DNA from: Oscillospiraceae bacterium
Lineage (GTDB): Bacteria > Bacillota > Clostridia > Oscillospirales > Ruminococcaceae
Length of the DNA: 64,000 nt
Reading direction: 5' to 3'
NCBI GenBank assembly: GCA_009777635.1
Contig: WRLK01000002.1
Span: forward strand, 1-64,000
A program made the position numbers and the translations under genes. Shown one piece after another: positions 42,046 to 51,096 of this stretch (position 1 is its first letter; each line of letters starts with the position of its first letter). The notes beneath the pieces were generated by a model. That model worked only from the letters and a program-made list of their open reading frames with translations, made no database searches and had not been told where the DNA came from.

Positions 42046-43221
42046 ATGGCTACTAACGCAAACTTAAGAACCGGCGCGGCGCCCATGCCGGCGAAAAGAG
42101 CAAGGCTTGCGCTGTTTAACATCGGTGTGGGCGGCGTTGACGTTACTTTTTTGATTTTAGTGCTGCTAATACTAACAATCGGCCTTGTCATGCTGTTCTC
42201 GGCAAGCTTTGCCTATGCCCGCTTTTATTTTAACGATTCGTTCCACTTTATCAAGGCCCAGCTCTTGTTCGCCGTCTTAGGCGTGTTTTTGATGCTTTTG
42301 ATTTCCACCGTTCAGTACAAGGTTCTGGAAAAGCTCGCATGGCCCGTCATGATGATTACCTTCGTGCTTTTGGTTATCGTGCTGTTTTTCGAGGACCGAA
42401 ACGGAGCCCATAGATGGATTGACCTTGGCTTTATTACCTTTCAGCCGTCGGAGATTGCAAAGTTTGCGGTTGTAATCCTGTTTTCACACTTAATCGTCGC
42501 GATGGGCGACAAGATGAAGACATTCCGCAATGGAATCCTGCCGTTCGGCGCGATTCTTATCATGATCGCGGGCCTTATGATCATGCAGCCGCACCTTTCG
42601 GGCACGATTCTGATCCTTTTAATTGGGGCGATCCTGATGATTGTGGGCGGCGCAGACCTCAAATGGTTTGTGTTTGCGGCGGTTTCCGCCGCTGTCGGCA
42701 TCGCCGTGGTCATCATAACCGGCGCGATACATTACGCGGGCAGCCGCATTGAGGTTTGGCGCGACCCATTCGCTTTCCCGCGCGACGAGGGTTTCCAGAC
42801 GATACAGTCGCTGTACGCCATCGGAAGCGGCGGGCTGATGGGCGTGGGTATCGGCAATTCAAGGCAGAAGTATCTGTATCTTCCCGAACCGCACAACGAC
42901 TTCATCTTCTCCGTCGTCTGCGAGGAGCTCGGCTTTGTCGGCGCGACCTTGATCATCATTTTGTTCTCGCTCCTTGTCTGGCGCGGGTTTGTCATCGCCA
43001 TGAGATGCAAGGACCGCTTCGGCTCGCTCGTAGGCGTGGGACTCACGGCACAGGTCGGGCTTCAGACCATACTAAACATCATGGTCGTAACGAATACGAT
43101 CCCGAACACAGGAATCTCCCTGCCCTTTTTCTCATACGGCGGAACGTCGCTTGTCATGCTGTTATGCCAGATGGGCGTCATGCTTTCGATTTCGCGCGAG
43201 ACAACGCTTGAAAAAAGGTAG
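42046..43221 (+). CDS. ftsW: FtsW/SpoVE-type lipid II polymerase
   Basis: 391 residues, a SEDS-family glycosyltransferase polymerising lipid II at the septum with its partner PBP. About ten membrane segments. Conserved parts: GAHRWIDLGFITFQPSEIAKF, SRIEVWRDPF, QSLYAIGSGGLMGVGIGNS, PEPHNDFIFSVVCEELG, and NTGISLPFFSYGGTSL. The cytosolic N-terminus (about 40 residues) precedes the first membrane helix. The gene follows mraY by 12 bases. In sporulating species this position is often spoVE. Confidence 0.95.
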   Translation: MATNANLRTGAAPMPAKRARLALFNIGVGGVDVTFLILVLLILTIGLVMLFSASFAYARFYFNDSFHFIKAQLLFAVLGVFLMLLISTVQYKVLEKLAWPVMMITFVLLVIVLFFEDRNGAHRWIDLGFITFQPSEIAKFAVVILFSHLIVAMGDKMKTFRNGILPFGAILIMIAGLMIMQPHLSGTILILLIGAILMIVGGADLKWFVFAAVSAAVGIAVVIITGAIHYAGSRIEVWRDPFAFPRDEGFQTIQSLYAIGSGGLMGVGIGNSRQKYLYLPEPHNDFIFSVVCEELGFVGATLIIILFSLLVWRGFVIAMRCKDRFGSLVGVGLTAQVGLQTILNIMVVTNTIPNTGISLPFFSYGGTSLVMLLCQMGVMLSISRETTLEKR

Positions 43222-43275
43222 CGGCTTTAAGAACCTATTCTCTAACGACTACCAGCCGAAAGGAATGAGCTTTTT

Positions 43276-44397
43276 ATGCGCATACTATTCGCGTGCGGCG
43301 GAACCGCCGGCCATATCAATCCGGCAATTGCCGTGGCGTCCTTGATACGAAAGGAGCGTCACGGCGCGAAATTCCTTTTCGCGGGGCATCCCGACGGCAT
43401 GGAGGCTACTTTAGTGCCGAAAGCGGGCTTTGATTTCACGCCGATCGAGATACAGGGCTTCCAGCGGAGGATCACGCCTGAAAACATAAGGCGCAACTTA
43501 AACGCCGCACGTCTTTTGCTGACGGCGTCCGCGAAAGCCAAAAAAATAATCCAGGATTTTGAGCCCGACGTCGCGATGGGTACGGGCGGATACGTGAGCG
43601 GCCCGGTTATCCTAAAGGCGGCAAAGATGGGTATCCGCACGATTACTCATGAGCAAAACGCTTTCCCCGGGGTCACCACCAAGCTTCTCGCTAAGAATGT
43701 GGACAAGGTGCTGCTTGCAGTATCGGGGGCCGAAGCTTATTTGCCGCGCGCAAGAAAATACATCGTCACCGGCAACCCGATAAGACAGGAAATTTTATAT
43801 GCCGACCGCGAAAAAAGCCGCTTGTCCCTCGGTGTCGGCAATAGAATTTGCCTGCTTACATTCGGCGGAAGCCTCGGCGCTTTACGCGTAAACGAAGCTG
43901 TTGCCGATTTGATGGCGTATTACATAGACAGCGACGACGTGCATTTTATTCACGCGACGGGGCGCGGCGGCGCGGAGCTGTTCCCGAAGCTGCTTTATGA
44001 GCGCGGCGTTTCCTTTAAGGGCAACCCGCATATTGACATCCGCGAGTATATCCACGACATGCCGCAATGCCTTGCGGCGGCAGATTTAGTGTTGTGCCGG
44101 GCGGGCGCGGTCTCCTTGTCGGAGCTTGAGGCGGCGGGACGGGCCTCCATCCTCATCCCCTCCCCCAATGTCGCTGAGAACCACCAGTACCACAACGCTA
44201 TGGTTTTGGCGAACAAAAACGCAGCCATCGTCATAGAGGAGAAAAACCTTACCGGCGAGCGGCTTTGCAGGGTCGTCGGGCAGCTTGTGAGCGACCCGCA
44301 GGAGCTTGTGAATCTCGGCAGGAACGCACATTCCATGTCCATCACGGATGCCGCCCAACGCATTTGCCGTGAGATTTATTCACTTCTAGGCGAATGA
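43276..44397 (+). CDS. murG: UDP-GlcNAc:lipid I N-acetylglucosaminyltransferase
   Basis: 373 residues. Adds GlcNAc to lipid I, giving lipid II, on the inner face of the membrane. MRILFACGGTAGHINPAIAVA is the family N-terminus, then MGTGGYVSGPV, THEQNAFPGVTTKLLA, LLTFGGSLGALRVNEAV, CRAGAVSLSELEAAGRASIL and VAENHQYHNA. Last gene of the cluster; a strong terminator follows. The usual downstream murB, ftsQ/divIB and ftsZ genes are not here. Confidence 0.96.
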   Translation: MRILFACGGTAGHINPAIAVASLIRKERHGAKFLFAGHPDGMEATLVPKAGFDFTPIEIQGFQRRITPENIRRNLNAARLLLTASAKAKKIIQDFEPDVAMGTGGYVSGPVILKAAKMGIRTITHEQNAFPGVTTKLLAKNVDKVLLAVSGAEAYLPRARKYIVTGNPIRQEILYADREKSRLSLGVGNRICLLTFGGSLGALRVNEAVADLMAYYIDSDDVHFIHATGRGGAELFPKLLYERGVSFKGNPHIDIREYIHDMPQCLAAADLVLCRAGAVSLSELEAAGRASILIPSPNVAENHQYHNAMVLANKNAAIVIEEKNLTGERLCRVVGQLVSDPQELVNLGRNAHSMSITDAAQRICREIYSLLGE

Positions 44398-44402
44398 GAA
44401 GC

Positions 44403-44440
44403 TTTAAGGGGCGCCGGCAAAATTGCCGGCGCCCCTTAAA
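44403..44440. terminator. Bidirectional terminator after murG
   Basis: 18-base perfect stem TTTAAGGGGCGCCGGCAA / TTGCCGGCGCCCCTTAAA around AA, the strongest hairpin in the window, serving murG and the convergent kinase gene. Confidence 0.9.
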
Positions 44441-46525
44441 TTATTTCTGATTAATAGGTCCCAGCGCGTCGATACATTCCTGATTCAGCGTCTGCAAATC
44501 GGTGACGAACTGCGGAATCATCTGTTTTGCACCGGCTATATCGCCGTTTTGCGCTATGTCCTGAATTTTTCCGGCGGTTTTGCATAAACCGGCCGCACCT
44601 GCGTTCCCAAGCAGCCGGTGAAGCCCCCGCATGATACCGATCGTCCTTTTTACGTCTATGTTCCGGTTTTGAAGCGCCGTTATGATCATCGGCAGGTTTT
44701 GCCTTAACACCGAAAGATTGTCCCTGAAGATTTCATGGCTTCCTTTCGCGGCCTTGGCGGCCTTGGCGATATCAATGCTGTTAATGGCGCGCGCTTTTTC
44801 AAAAACCGCGCTGGAGCCCATATCTTCTAATCCCGGCAAAACCTTTTCGGGCGGCAGCCATTTTATAAGCATGTCGTTTAGCATCTGTTTATTGATGGGC
44901 TTTACGAGGAAATCCTGCATGCCGCTGTCCAAAAACAGCTGCCTTGCGCCGGCAAGGGCGTTCGCCGAAAGGGCGATAATCGTCAAATCCTCAGGATTGT
45001 AGCCAATACCCCGCAATTCCTTCGCGGTTTCAATGCCGTCCTTAATCGGCATCATATGGTCTAAAAACACAATATCGTATTTCTTTTCCTTAACCTTTTC
45101 AATTGCCGCCTCACCGTTTGTGGCTGTGTCGGCCTCAATCCCGCAAAGCTTCAGCAGTCTGACCGCGACTTTTAAGTTTACGGCGTTGTCGTCCACGACA
45201 AGCACCTTCGCATCGGGAGCCTGTATAAACGAAAACTCCTTCTGTGCGGCTCTCCGCATGGTTACGCCCGGAGTGCCCGATAAAAGCGGCAGCCTGACTC
45301 TGAAAACAGACCCCTCGCCGTATACGCTTTCGACATTCAAGGCGCCCTTCATCAACTCAACAAGGTCCTGCGTAATCGAAAGCCCAAGCCCCGAACCCTG
45401 GGTGTACCTGTGGCGGTCTTCGTTTACCTGCTGGAAAGGCCTGAACAGCTTATGCATATCCTCTTCGCGTATTCCCGAGCCGGTATCGCTTATATCAAAG
45501 CAGATCATATTGTCGTCCCGGTAAACCTCAAAGGTAACCGAGCCTTTCGTGGTAAACTTGATCGCGTTGCCGATAATATTTGTAAGTATCTGCTTGACGC
45601 GCACGTCGTCGCCGACCACATACTCCGGTATTTCGGTGAGCCGCGCCGTATGGTATTCGATGCCTTTCTGGTTCGCGGAATGCCTGAACATGGAGTTGAT
45701 ATTTCCTATCAAAACCGGCAGATTGTATTCAACCGACATGATATTGAGCTTGCCTTCCTCAATCTTTGAAAGGTCAAGGATATCGTTTAATAAATCAAGC
45801 AGCGACATCGAGGACGTCATGATGTCGTTGACGTAGCTTTTATGGTTGTCATTGAGCGGTTCGTTTAAAAGGATCTCAGCCATACCGATAATCGCGTTCA
45901 TCGGCGTGCGGATGTCGTGGCTCATGTTCGCAAGGAACATGCTTTTGGCTTTAGACGCGTTAATCGCCTTTTCGCGCTCGTTGCTGATTTCGGTAATATC
46001 CCGGATAACAAGCGCAACGCCGTGGCATTTATCAAGCTCGTCCATGGTCGGGGTGATTTCTATCTGCAATCTGACGGATTCCCCGTCCTTGAGCAAAAAG
46101 CCGAACTCCTCGGCGAATATCTCAAGCTTTAAAAGCGTATCCATGCAATGCCCGCGGATTATTTCAATGTCGGCATCGCTAAACACGCGGGAAAACAACT
46201 CGCCAAGCGATATTTCCGGCTGTGCGTTTTTATATTTCATATACTCAAGCCCGATCTCGGAGCCCAAGATAAAATTCAGGTTCATATCAAGATAAAACAA
46301 AATACCCGGGCAATTCTTAAGCAATAATGTGTTGTATATGTACTGCTCTTCATTCAGGCGTTCGTTTATATCCCGTATCCTTTCAAGATTAGAGGTAGTG
46401 ACGGCGTGGAACGTCAAATCTTTTTCAAGCCTGCGGATCGTCTGCTTTAACGCTACGGATTTTTGCTTGATCTCAAGAAGCTGCTGATATTCAATATTCG
46501 GTACAGAAACAAAATTACCCGACAT
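44441..46525 (-). CDS. Hybrid histidine kinase (PAS-HisKA-HATPase-receiver-Hpt)
   Basis: 694 residues, without clear membrane segments, so probably cytosolic. An N-terminal coiled coil (about 15-60), a PAS-like domain (about 65-190), HisKA with SMFLANMSHDIRTPMNAIIG, HATPase with DILDLSKIEEGKL upstream and SGIREEDMHKLF, GSGLGLSITQDL, then a receiver with VLVVDDNAVN, VFLDHMMPIKDG, and finally an Hpt-like region with MRGLHRLLGNAG. The ATG at 46525 has AGAGGTG 9 bases upstream. Divergent from a FIST sensor gene, so FIST may supply its signal. Possible downstream partners include the Hpt/HD-GYP pair at 25.3 kb (inference). Confidence 0.9.
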   Translation of the reverse strand: MSGNFVSVPNIEYQQLLEIKQKSVALKQTIRRLEKDLTFHAVTTSNLERIRDINERLNEEQYIYNTLLLKNCPGILFYLDMNLNFILGSEIGLEYMKYKNAQPEISLGELFSRVFSDADIEIIRGHCMDTLLKLEIFAEEFGFLLKDGESVRLQIEITPTMDELDKCHGVALVIRDITEISNEREKAINASKAKSMFLANMSHDIRTPMNAIIGMAEILLNEPLNDNHKSYVNDIMTSSMSLLDLLNDILDLSKIEEGKLNIMSVEYNLPVLIGNINSMFRHSANQKGIEYHTARLTEIPEYVVGDDVRVKQILTNIIGNAIKFTTKGSVTFEVYRDDNMICFDISDTGSGIREEDMHKLFRPFQQVNEDRHRYTQGSGLGLSITQDLVELMKGALNVESVYGEGSVFRVRLPLLSGTPGVTMRRAAQKEFSFIQAPDAKVLVVDDNAVNLKVAVRLLKLCGIEADTATNGEAAIEKVKEKKYDIVFLDHMMPIKDGIETAKELRGIGYNPEDLTIIALSANALAGARQLFLDSGMQDFLVKPINKQMLNDMLIKWLPPEKVLPGLEDMGSSAVFEKARAINSIDIAKAAKAAKGSHEIFRDNLSVLRQNLPMIITALQNRNIDVKRTIGIMRGLHRLLGNAGAAGLCKTAGKIQDIAQNGDIAGAKQMIPQFVTDLQTLNQECIDALGPINQK

Positions 46526-46675
46526 TGCGCGTAACACCTCTTTCTGGCTTTGTTATGACTGGTTTTATGAATTTTTGTCTGTTTGTAGTATAGCACAAAA
46601 ATGTCTTGCTTTGCAAGATGCTTTTATGTTATACTGCATAAGGTGTCAATATTTTGATATATAAGGGGTGAGCAA

Positions 46676-47857
46676 ATGAAATCGAATAGCGCTATCAGCT
46701 ATGAGCTTGAGGATATGAAAATCGCGGCGGCAGAGCTTGCAAAGGCGGTTGATGTGTTTCCGCTTTTAAAAAGCAGTATTGGTATCCTGTATTTTTCAAC
46801 CGAGCTTGATGCTGAAAAATTAATGTCCGAGATAAAAAAACTGTTGCCTTTCGACATAATGGGATGTTCCACACAAGCGGTACTTAACGAAAAGACCGGT
46901 ATGAACGAATTTTCCTCTTCTTTGCTTGTATTGACCGCCGACGACTGTGATTTTAACATCTTTGTTTCAGAGCCCTTAACATCCGAAAATATTAAGCGTC
47001 AGATTACCGGTATTTGCGAAAGTGTAACGCGCGTCAAACACGATCTTAAGCTGATTTTGTTGAATTGCCCGCATATGCCCGATATTATTTTTGACAATTT
47101 CCCCGAGGCCTTTTCTGAAGGCACGGGCGGGCTTCCGGTATTCGGCGGCGCCGCCGGGTATAGCATTGATAATGATATTTCGCTTGTCACGTTTAATGAG
47201 AACCTTTACACCGACAGGTTGGTCTGTTGTTTTATAAGCGGCAACCTTGCCCCTGTTTTTTCCGCTATGGGTTATTTTTCGCTGACCACAATAAAGACCC
47301 AGATCGCGACAAAAACAGACGGCGACGTGATTTATACCATCGACGACATGAGCTTTGTAGATTATCTGGAGTCTATGGGAATCGTGACCAGCGAGCCTGA
47401 AATGTATGCCTCCATTATATTAAAGGTGAAATGGGGCGACGACGACGGGAAAGACGGCGGCGTTTACCGCTCGATTTCATCCTTGAACAAAGAAGACGGC
47501 AGCGGCAAGGTTGGCTGCTGTGTGCCGCAGGGAAGCGAAATTTATACCACGACCTATAAAAGCGATGACATCAAAATCTCAACAAAGGTATGCATTGACA
47601 CGATTATTGAACAAATCAGGAACGCAGAATCTGAGGACTATAAGTACACCACCGTTTTGTGCGGCTCATGCTGGGGCAGGTACCTGTGCATGTTCCCCTC
47701 TAAGAAAATCGAGGGTGACATTATCAAAGAATCCGCGCCGCCTGAAATGAATTTTGCGGGATATTATACAAACGGCGAAATCTGCCCTATCGCTTTCAAG
47801 AACGGCGTTGCCGTAAACCGCGCGCATAACGCAACGATAACCATGTGCGCCTTTTAA
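46676..47857 (+). CDS. FIST-domain sensory protein
   Basis: 393 residues. FIST N and FIST C domains, found in bacterial signal transduction and thought to bind small ligands such as amino acids. Pointers: DIMGCSTQAVLNEKTGM (about 60-76), LPVFGGAAGYSIDND, VYRSISSLNKEDGSGKVGC, YKYTTVLCGSCWGRY and the C-terminal NFAGYYTNGEICPIAF motif. It is a stand-alone FIST protein without kinase domain. The ATG follows AAGGGGTGAG. It is encoded divergently from the hybrid kinase with only 150 bases between. Confidence 0.9.
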   Translation: MKSNSAISYELEDMKIAAAELAKAVDVFPLLKSSIGILYFSTELDAEKLMSEIKKLLPFDIMGCSTQAVLNEKTGMNEFSSSLLVLTADDCDFNIFVSEPLTSENIKRQITGICESVTRVKHDLKLILLNCPHMPDIIFDNFPEAFSEGTGGLPVFGGAAGYSIDNDISLVTFNENLYTDRLVCCFISGNLAPVFSAMGYFSLTTIKTQIATKTDGDVIYTIDDMSFVDYLESMGIVTSEPEMYASIILKVKWGDDDGKDGGVYRSISSLNKEDGSGKVGCCVPQGSEIYTTTYKSDDIKISTKVCIDTIIEQIRNAESEDYKYTTVLCGSCWGRYLCMFPSKKIEGDIIKESAPPEMNFAGYYTNGEICPIAFKNGVAVNRAHNATITMCAF

Positions 47858-47883
47858 CGTACACTTTCCAAAATATCGCCTTT

Positions 47884-47919
47884 GCCTTATGCGTCATGAT
47901 GTCGCATAAGGCCTTTTTT
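47884..47919 (+). terminator. Terminator of the FIST gene
   Basis: GCCTTATGCG / CGCATAAGGC with a 9-base loop, followed by C and six T. Confidence 0.9.
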
Positions 47920-47983
47920 ATTGAAACGACGCGAATCTTGTAGTATACTAAAAAAGATACTTCTTTGAGATGGGAGTAAAAAC

Positions 47984-50077
47984 ATGCGCACTGCTTCAAA
48001 AAAAGTTAAAAAGAAAAAGAATCCGGCTGTTGTTTTGCTGGTATTGTTACTTATCGCCGCGCTGATTACAGGCGCTTATTATTGGGTTATTCTGTTTCAG
48101 CCCAAAAGCCGTGGCGTCGTCGAGCCCCGTTTTGCCGCTATCCCCACCGACTTAACAGACAATAACCTGATCGGGAACATCCCTGAAAATCTTTTAGCAG
48201 GCGGATTCATGGCAAGTCAGGACGGCTGGTTTTATTTTGCGAATTTCAAAGACGGCGCCAGCCTTTATATGTGCCGTGAAAATGGCGAAAATATGGTGAA
48301 GCTCACCGACTTTGCCGTCGCCGGAATAAACGTAATCGCGGATTCCATTGTATTTACAAGCCTTGAAAAATGTATCGCGGTGCGCCCGGACGGCGTGTAT
48401 ACCATATCTTTCGGCGACGTTCGCGACTTGCTGCGCGACATCGTCTTTGCACAGCGCGTATCTTACGGCGGCCGGCTTTACTCGATAAACGGCCTGCGCT
48501 CCGGCGGAAGCCCGGAGCTTTACGTCATTGACGGCGAGCATATTTACTTTTCGCCGTCGCTCACAAGAAACGGTCTTTTCGCAATCCGGGAAAGCCCTTT
48601 GCAGGAGGCTGAAATCCATCAGATAAGCGCGGGCGGAGACTTTCCCGCGCCGGTTCCAATGTCTTTTGAAGCATATGAAACATACGCAGGCCAAGACGCA
48701 GGGCTTAGGTTCCGTGAGGCGGCGCCTGAATCCTATGAGCCGTATGACGGCGGCATAAGCGTCGTAACCGAAAAGATGTCGGCGCTTGCAAGCTTTGTAG
48801 CGGCGGACGGCGAGGTGATCGTCCGGCACGACGTCAATGGGTCTCAGATGCTCGCGGAAATTAGAAGCACGGATGCTGCGAAAACATCGAGGATTCTGCG
48901 TGTCGACCTTGATTCCATGCAGCCGACAGGCGAAATCACCGGCGCCCGCTCGCTTCATAAAACAGATAGCGGCTACATATTCCAGCACTCCGACAATTTT
49001 ATATATGAGCTTTTGGAAAACGGCGATATCAAACCGATCTCCATCATACCCGTGTTGGACTTCGGTATGGGCCAGGACCAAAGGCTCATCGCGGCCACCG
49101 GGTACGGACAGTATATGGTAATATCAAAAAAGCAGCTTTACAATCCCGTTTTTGTGCTTGTAAGCAACATCTTCCCTTTCTTTGACGTAAAGCGCCAAAA
49201 CGGCTGGTACAATTACATAAACCCGGAACAAAGCCTCACGCTCACGCCGCCACCGCCGGGGTTCTTCCTTGCGAACGGCAGCTACTACAGGCTTTTCCCC
49301 GACGGCACATGGCTTCGCGGAGTCACTGAAGCCGAGTGGCTCAACACAACGACGTCCCAAGCGCCCATCGGAAGCAGGGACAATTTTAAGCCCTGCGCGG
49401 TTTTCAACGCCCCGTGGTCAAGGCCCGGCGCGGAAGACTATTTCGATGATTTTGACGACGAGATCGCGCCGTTTTCCGGCGAAGCTGCAGACGCCGCCGC
49501 AAGTCCCGAAACCTCGCTTGACGCGGCCGTCATGCTTTTAGTGGGAAACCGCCGCATCGAGGAGAAGTATTCGCCCGAAAGCGTCGCGAGGCTGCGTGAG
49601 TTTTACGGCGGCGACTTGAATATAGACAAAGCGGCCGAGATGGGCGCTGATAAGGCGGCGGAGGCCTTTGAACTGCAGTTCGGCGCAAAACCCGACACCA
49701 CCGAGCTTGCCGAAGTTCTGAAAGACTGGGTAAGAAACGCGCGGTACATGCCGCACGACGCGAGAATATCAGGGAATACCGCCGACGTTCCGCTCACGGT
49801 GACTAACGTCGTGGACGGGCAGGCGCTGACCCTTGCGCTGGAAAGCGAAATCAAAAACGGCCTTGCGAGAAATCCGCTAATGCTGCTTTCCTCGAAGGAC
49901 CGGCAAGCCGAGTGGGCGATGGGAATCTTTATGGAGATTGCGAAAAATCCCGCGCAATACAACGCTGGAAATGGGAACATCCACTTAAGCGTCAGGATGA
50001 AGCAAGCCCCCGGCGTTGGATGGGTTTTGGAAGACCCCGGCGAGCTGGCCGGATTTCTTCAGCGTCAGATCGGGTAA
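47984..50077 (+). CDS. Membrane-anchored propeller-like protein, first of three
   Basis: 697 residues. A Lys-rich start (KKVKKKKN) and one membrane segment (VVLLVLLLIAALITGAYYWV, about 16-35) give a single-pass anchor with a large outer domain. Repeated YYF/KDGxxLY-type strands (DGWFYFANFKDGASLYMCRE, DGVYTISFGD, DSGYIFQHSDNFIYELLENG) suggest a DUF5050-like beta-propeller to about residue 460. An acidic linker and a C-terminal alpha/beta domain (about 520-697) follow. No enzymatic motif seen. Followed by two genes of related design; together they look like an envelope module. Function unknown. Confidence 0.75.
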   Translation: MRTASKKVKKKKNPAVVLLVLLLIAALITGAYYWVILFQPKSRGVVEPRFAAIPTDLTDNNLIGNIPENLLAGGFMASQDGWFYFANFKDGASLYMCRENGENMVKLTDFAVAGINVIADSIVFTSLEKCIAVRPDGVYTISFGDVRDLLRDIVFAQRVSYGGRLYSINGLRSGGSPELYVIDGEHIYFSPSLTRNGLFAIRESPLQEAEIHQISAGGDFPAPVPMSFEAYETYAGQDAGLRFREAAPESYEPYDGGISVVTEKMSALASFVAADGEVIVRHDVNGSQMLAEIRSTDAAKTSRILRVDLDSMQPTGEITGARSLHKTDSGYIFQHSDNFIYELLENGDIKPISIIPVLDFGMGQDQRLIAATGYGQYMVISKKQLYNPVFVLVSNIFPFFDVKRQNGWYNYINPEQSLTLTPPPPGFFLANGSYYRLFPDGTWLRGVTEAEWLNTTTSQAPIGSRDNFKPCAVFNAPWSRPGAEDYFDDFDDEIAPFSGEAADAAASPETSLDAAVMLLVGNRRIEEKYSPESVARLREFYGGDLNIDKAAEMGADKAAEAFELQFGAKPDTTELAEVLKDWVRNARYMPHDARISGNTADVPLTVTNVVDGQALTLALESEIKNGLARNPLMLLSSKDRQAEWAMGIFMEIAKNPAQYNAGNGNIHLSVRMKQAPGVGWVLEDPGELAGFLQRQIG

Positions 50078-50095
50078 GGATTAAGGGAGGATATT

Positions 50096-51085
50096 ATGAC
50101 TTGTTTATCGTGCGGATTCCAATTTAGCGGAGATTTGACCTTTTGTCCAAAATGCGGCATGCCCGCGCCCGAAAAGACCGCGGAAGCCACGCCGCCCGCG
50201 CCTTTCTTGCCGAAGGAGCCCGAGCGGCAAACGGCGGAGCTTTCGTGGCATCTGGAAGAACAGCCGGAGGCGATCGATACAGTGCGGCCGGTTGACGCCC
50301 CGGCCGCGTCCGGACCTCTGCCGCAAGCGGCTCCCGTCGCGTTTTCACCGCCGCCGGAGCATCATATTACGTTTGACGGCACGGTTGGGGCCGCCGCACA
50401 TGGCCTGTCACATGCGGCTAACGCCGCGAAAGCCCGCTGGGACGAAGCGGGCGGCATGTCCGGTATGACGGGCGGCGCCAAGAAATTCGCCGTAAAATCC
50501 GGCGCGGATGCTAAAAACTTTTTCTCCTATCTAAAGTCTAAGCCGTTTGTAAATCCTAAAAATATATTGACAGCTATAATCGTAGCGCTCGCCCTTATCG
50601 TCATGCTTATCATTTTCGGCATGGGAAGCCGCAATCTTGCGGCGGCTATCCTGCTTTCGGGCTTCACCGCCGCGCTTGTGGTCTTGGTTTACAAGCGCGT
50701 TCATATGCCGTCGGGCACAGCCGTTCATCCCGCTAAAATGCAGATGCTGCACGCCGGCGGATACGCCTACCTCTTGAACGCGCGCGGCGACATTTACAGA
50801 ATCAAAGACGGCGTCGATATGTCTACGCGCCTTGACGTTTCGGGTGTGACCTGTATGTTTTCCGATCATGACCGTATTTTCGCCTGCAAACGCGACGGCT
50901 CGCTTGTAACCGCGCTTCACGGCAGCAACGGCGCTTCTGAAATCTTACCCGCCGGGACTGTCCTTCAAGGAATCGCCGGCGTTTCCGGCGACGGCTATGT
51001 TTATTTCAGCTCCGCCAAGGTTTATGGCAGCCCCGTTTGCCGTATAAAATCCGGCGGCGGCGCGGTGCATATCGTTACAGAATAG
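50096..51085 (+). CDS. Zinc-ribbon membrane protein with propeller-like end, second of three
   Basis: 329 residues. N-terminal zinc ribbon MTCLSCGFQFSGDLTFCPKC (two CxxC), a Pro/Glu linker, an Ala/Gly-rich helical region, two membrane segments (about 160-210: ILTAIIVALALIVMLIIFG and AAILLSGFTAALVVLVY), then a C-terminal stretch with GGYAYLLNARGDIYRIKDG and SGDGYVYFSSAK, like blades of the proteins either side. ATG follows AGGGAGG, 18 bases after the first gene. Function unknown. Confidence 0.75.
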   Translation: MTCLSCGFQFSGDLTFCPKCGMPAPEKTAEATPPAPFLPKEPERQTAELSWHLEEQPEAIDTVRPVDAPAASGPLPQAAPVAFSPPPEHHITFDGTVGAAAHGLSHAANAAKARWDEAGGMSGMTGGAKKFAVKSGADAKNFFSYLKSKPFVNPKNILTAIIVALALIVMLIIFGMGSRNLAAAILLSGFTAALVVLVYKRVHMPSGTAVHPAKMQMLHAGGYAYLLNARGDIYRIKDGVDMSTRLDVSGVTCMFSDHDRIFACKRDGSLVTALHGSNGASEILPAGTVLQGIAGVSGDGYVYFSSAKVYGSPVCRIKSGGGAVHIVTE

Positions 51086-51096
51086 GAGCCGTTATA

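Noticed and set aside
48194-49081. 295-codon minus-strand ORF opposite the first propeller gene
   Set aside because: Composition is Arg/Cys-rich and reflects codon bias of the plus-strand gene; no promoter, ribosome site or homology signal.
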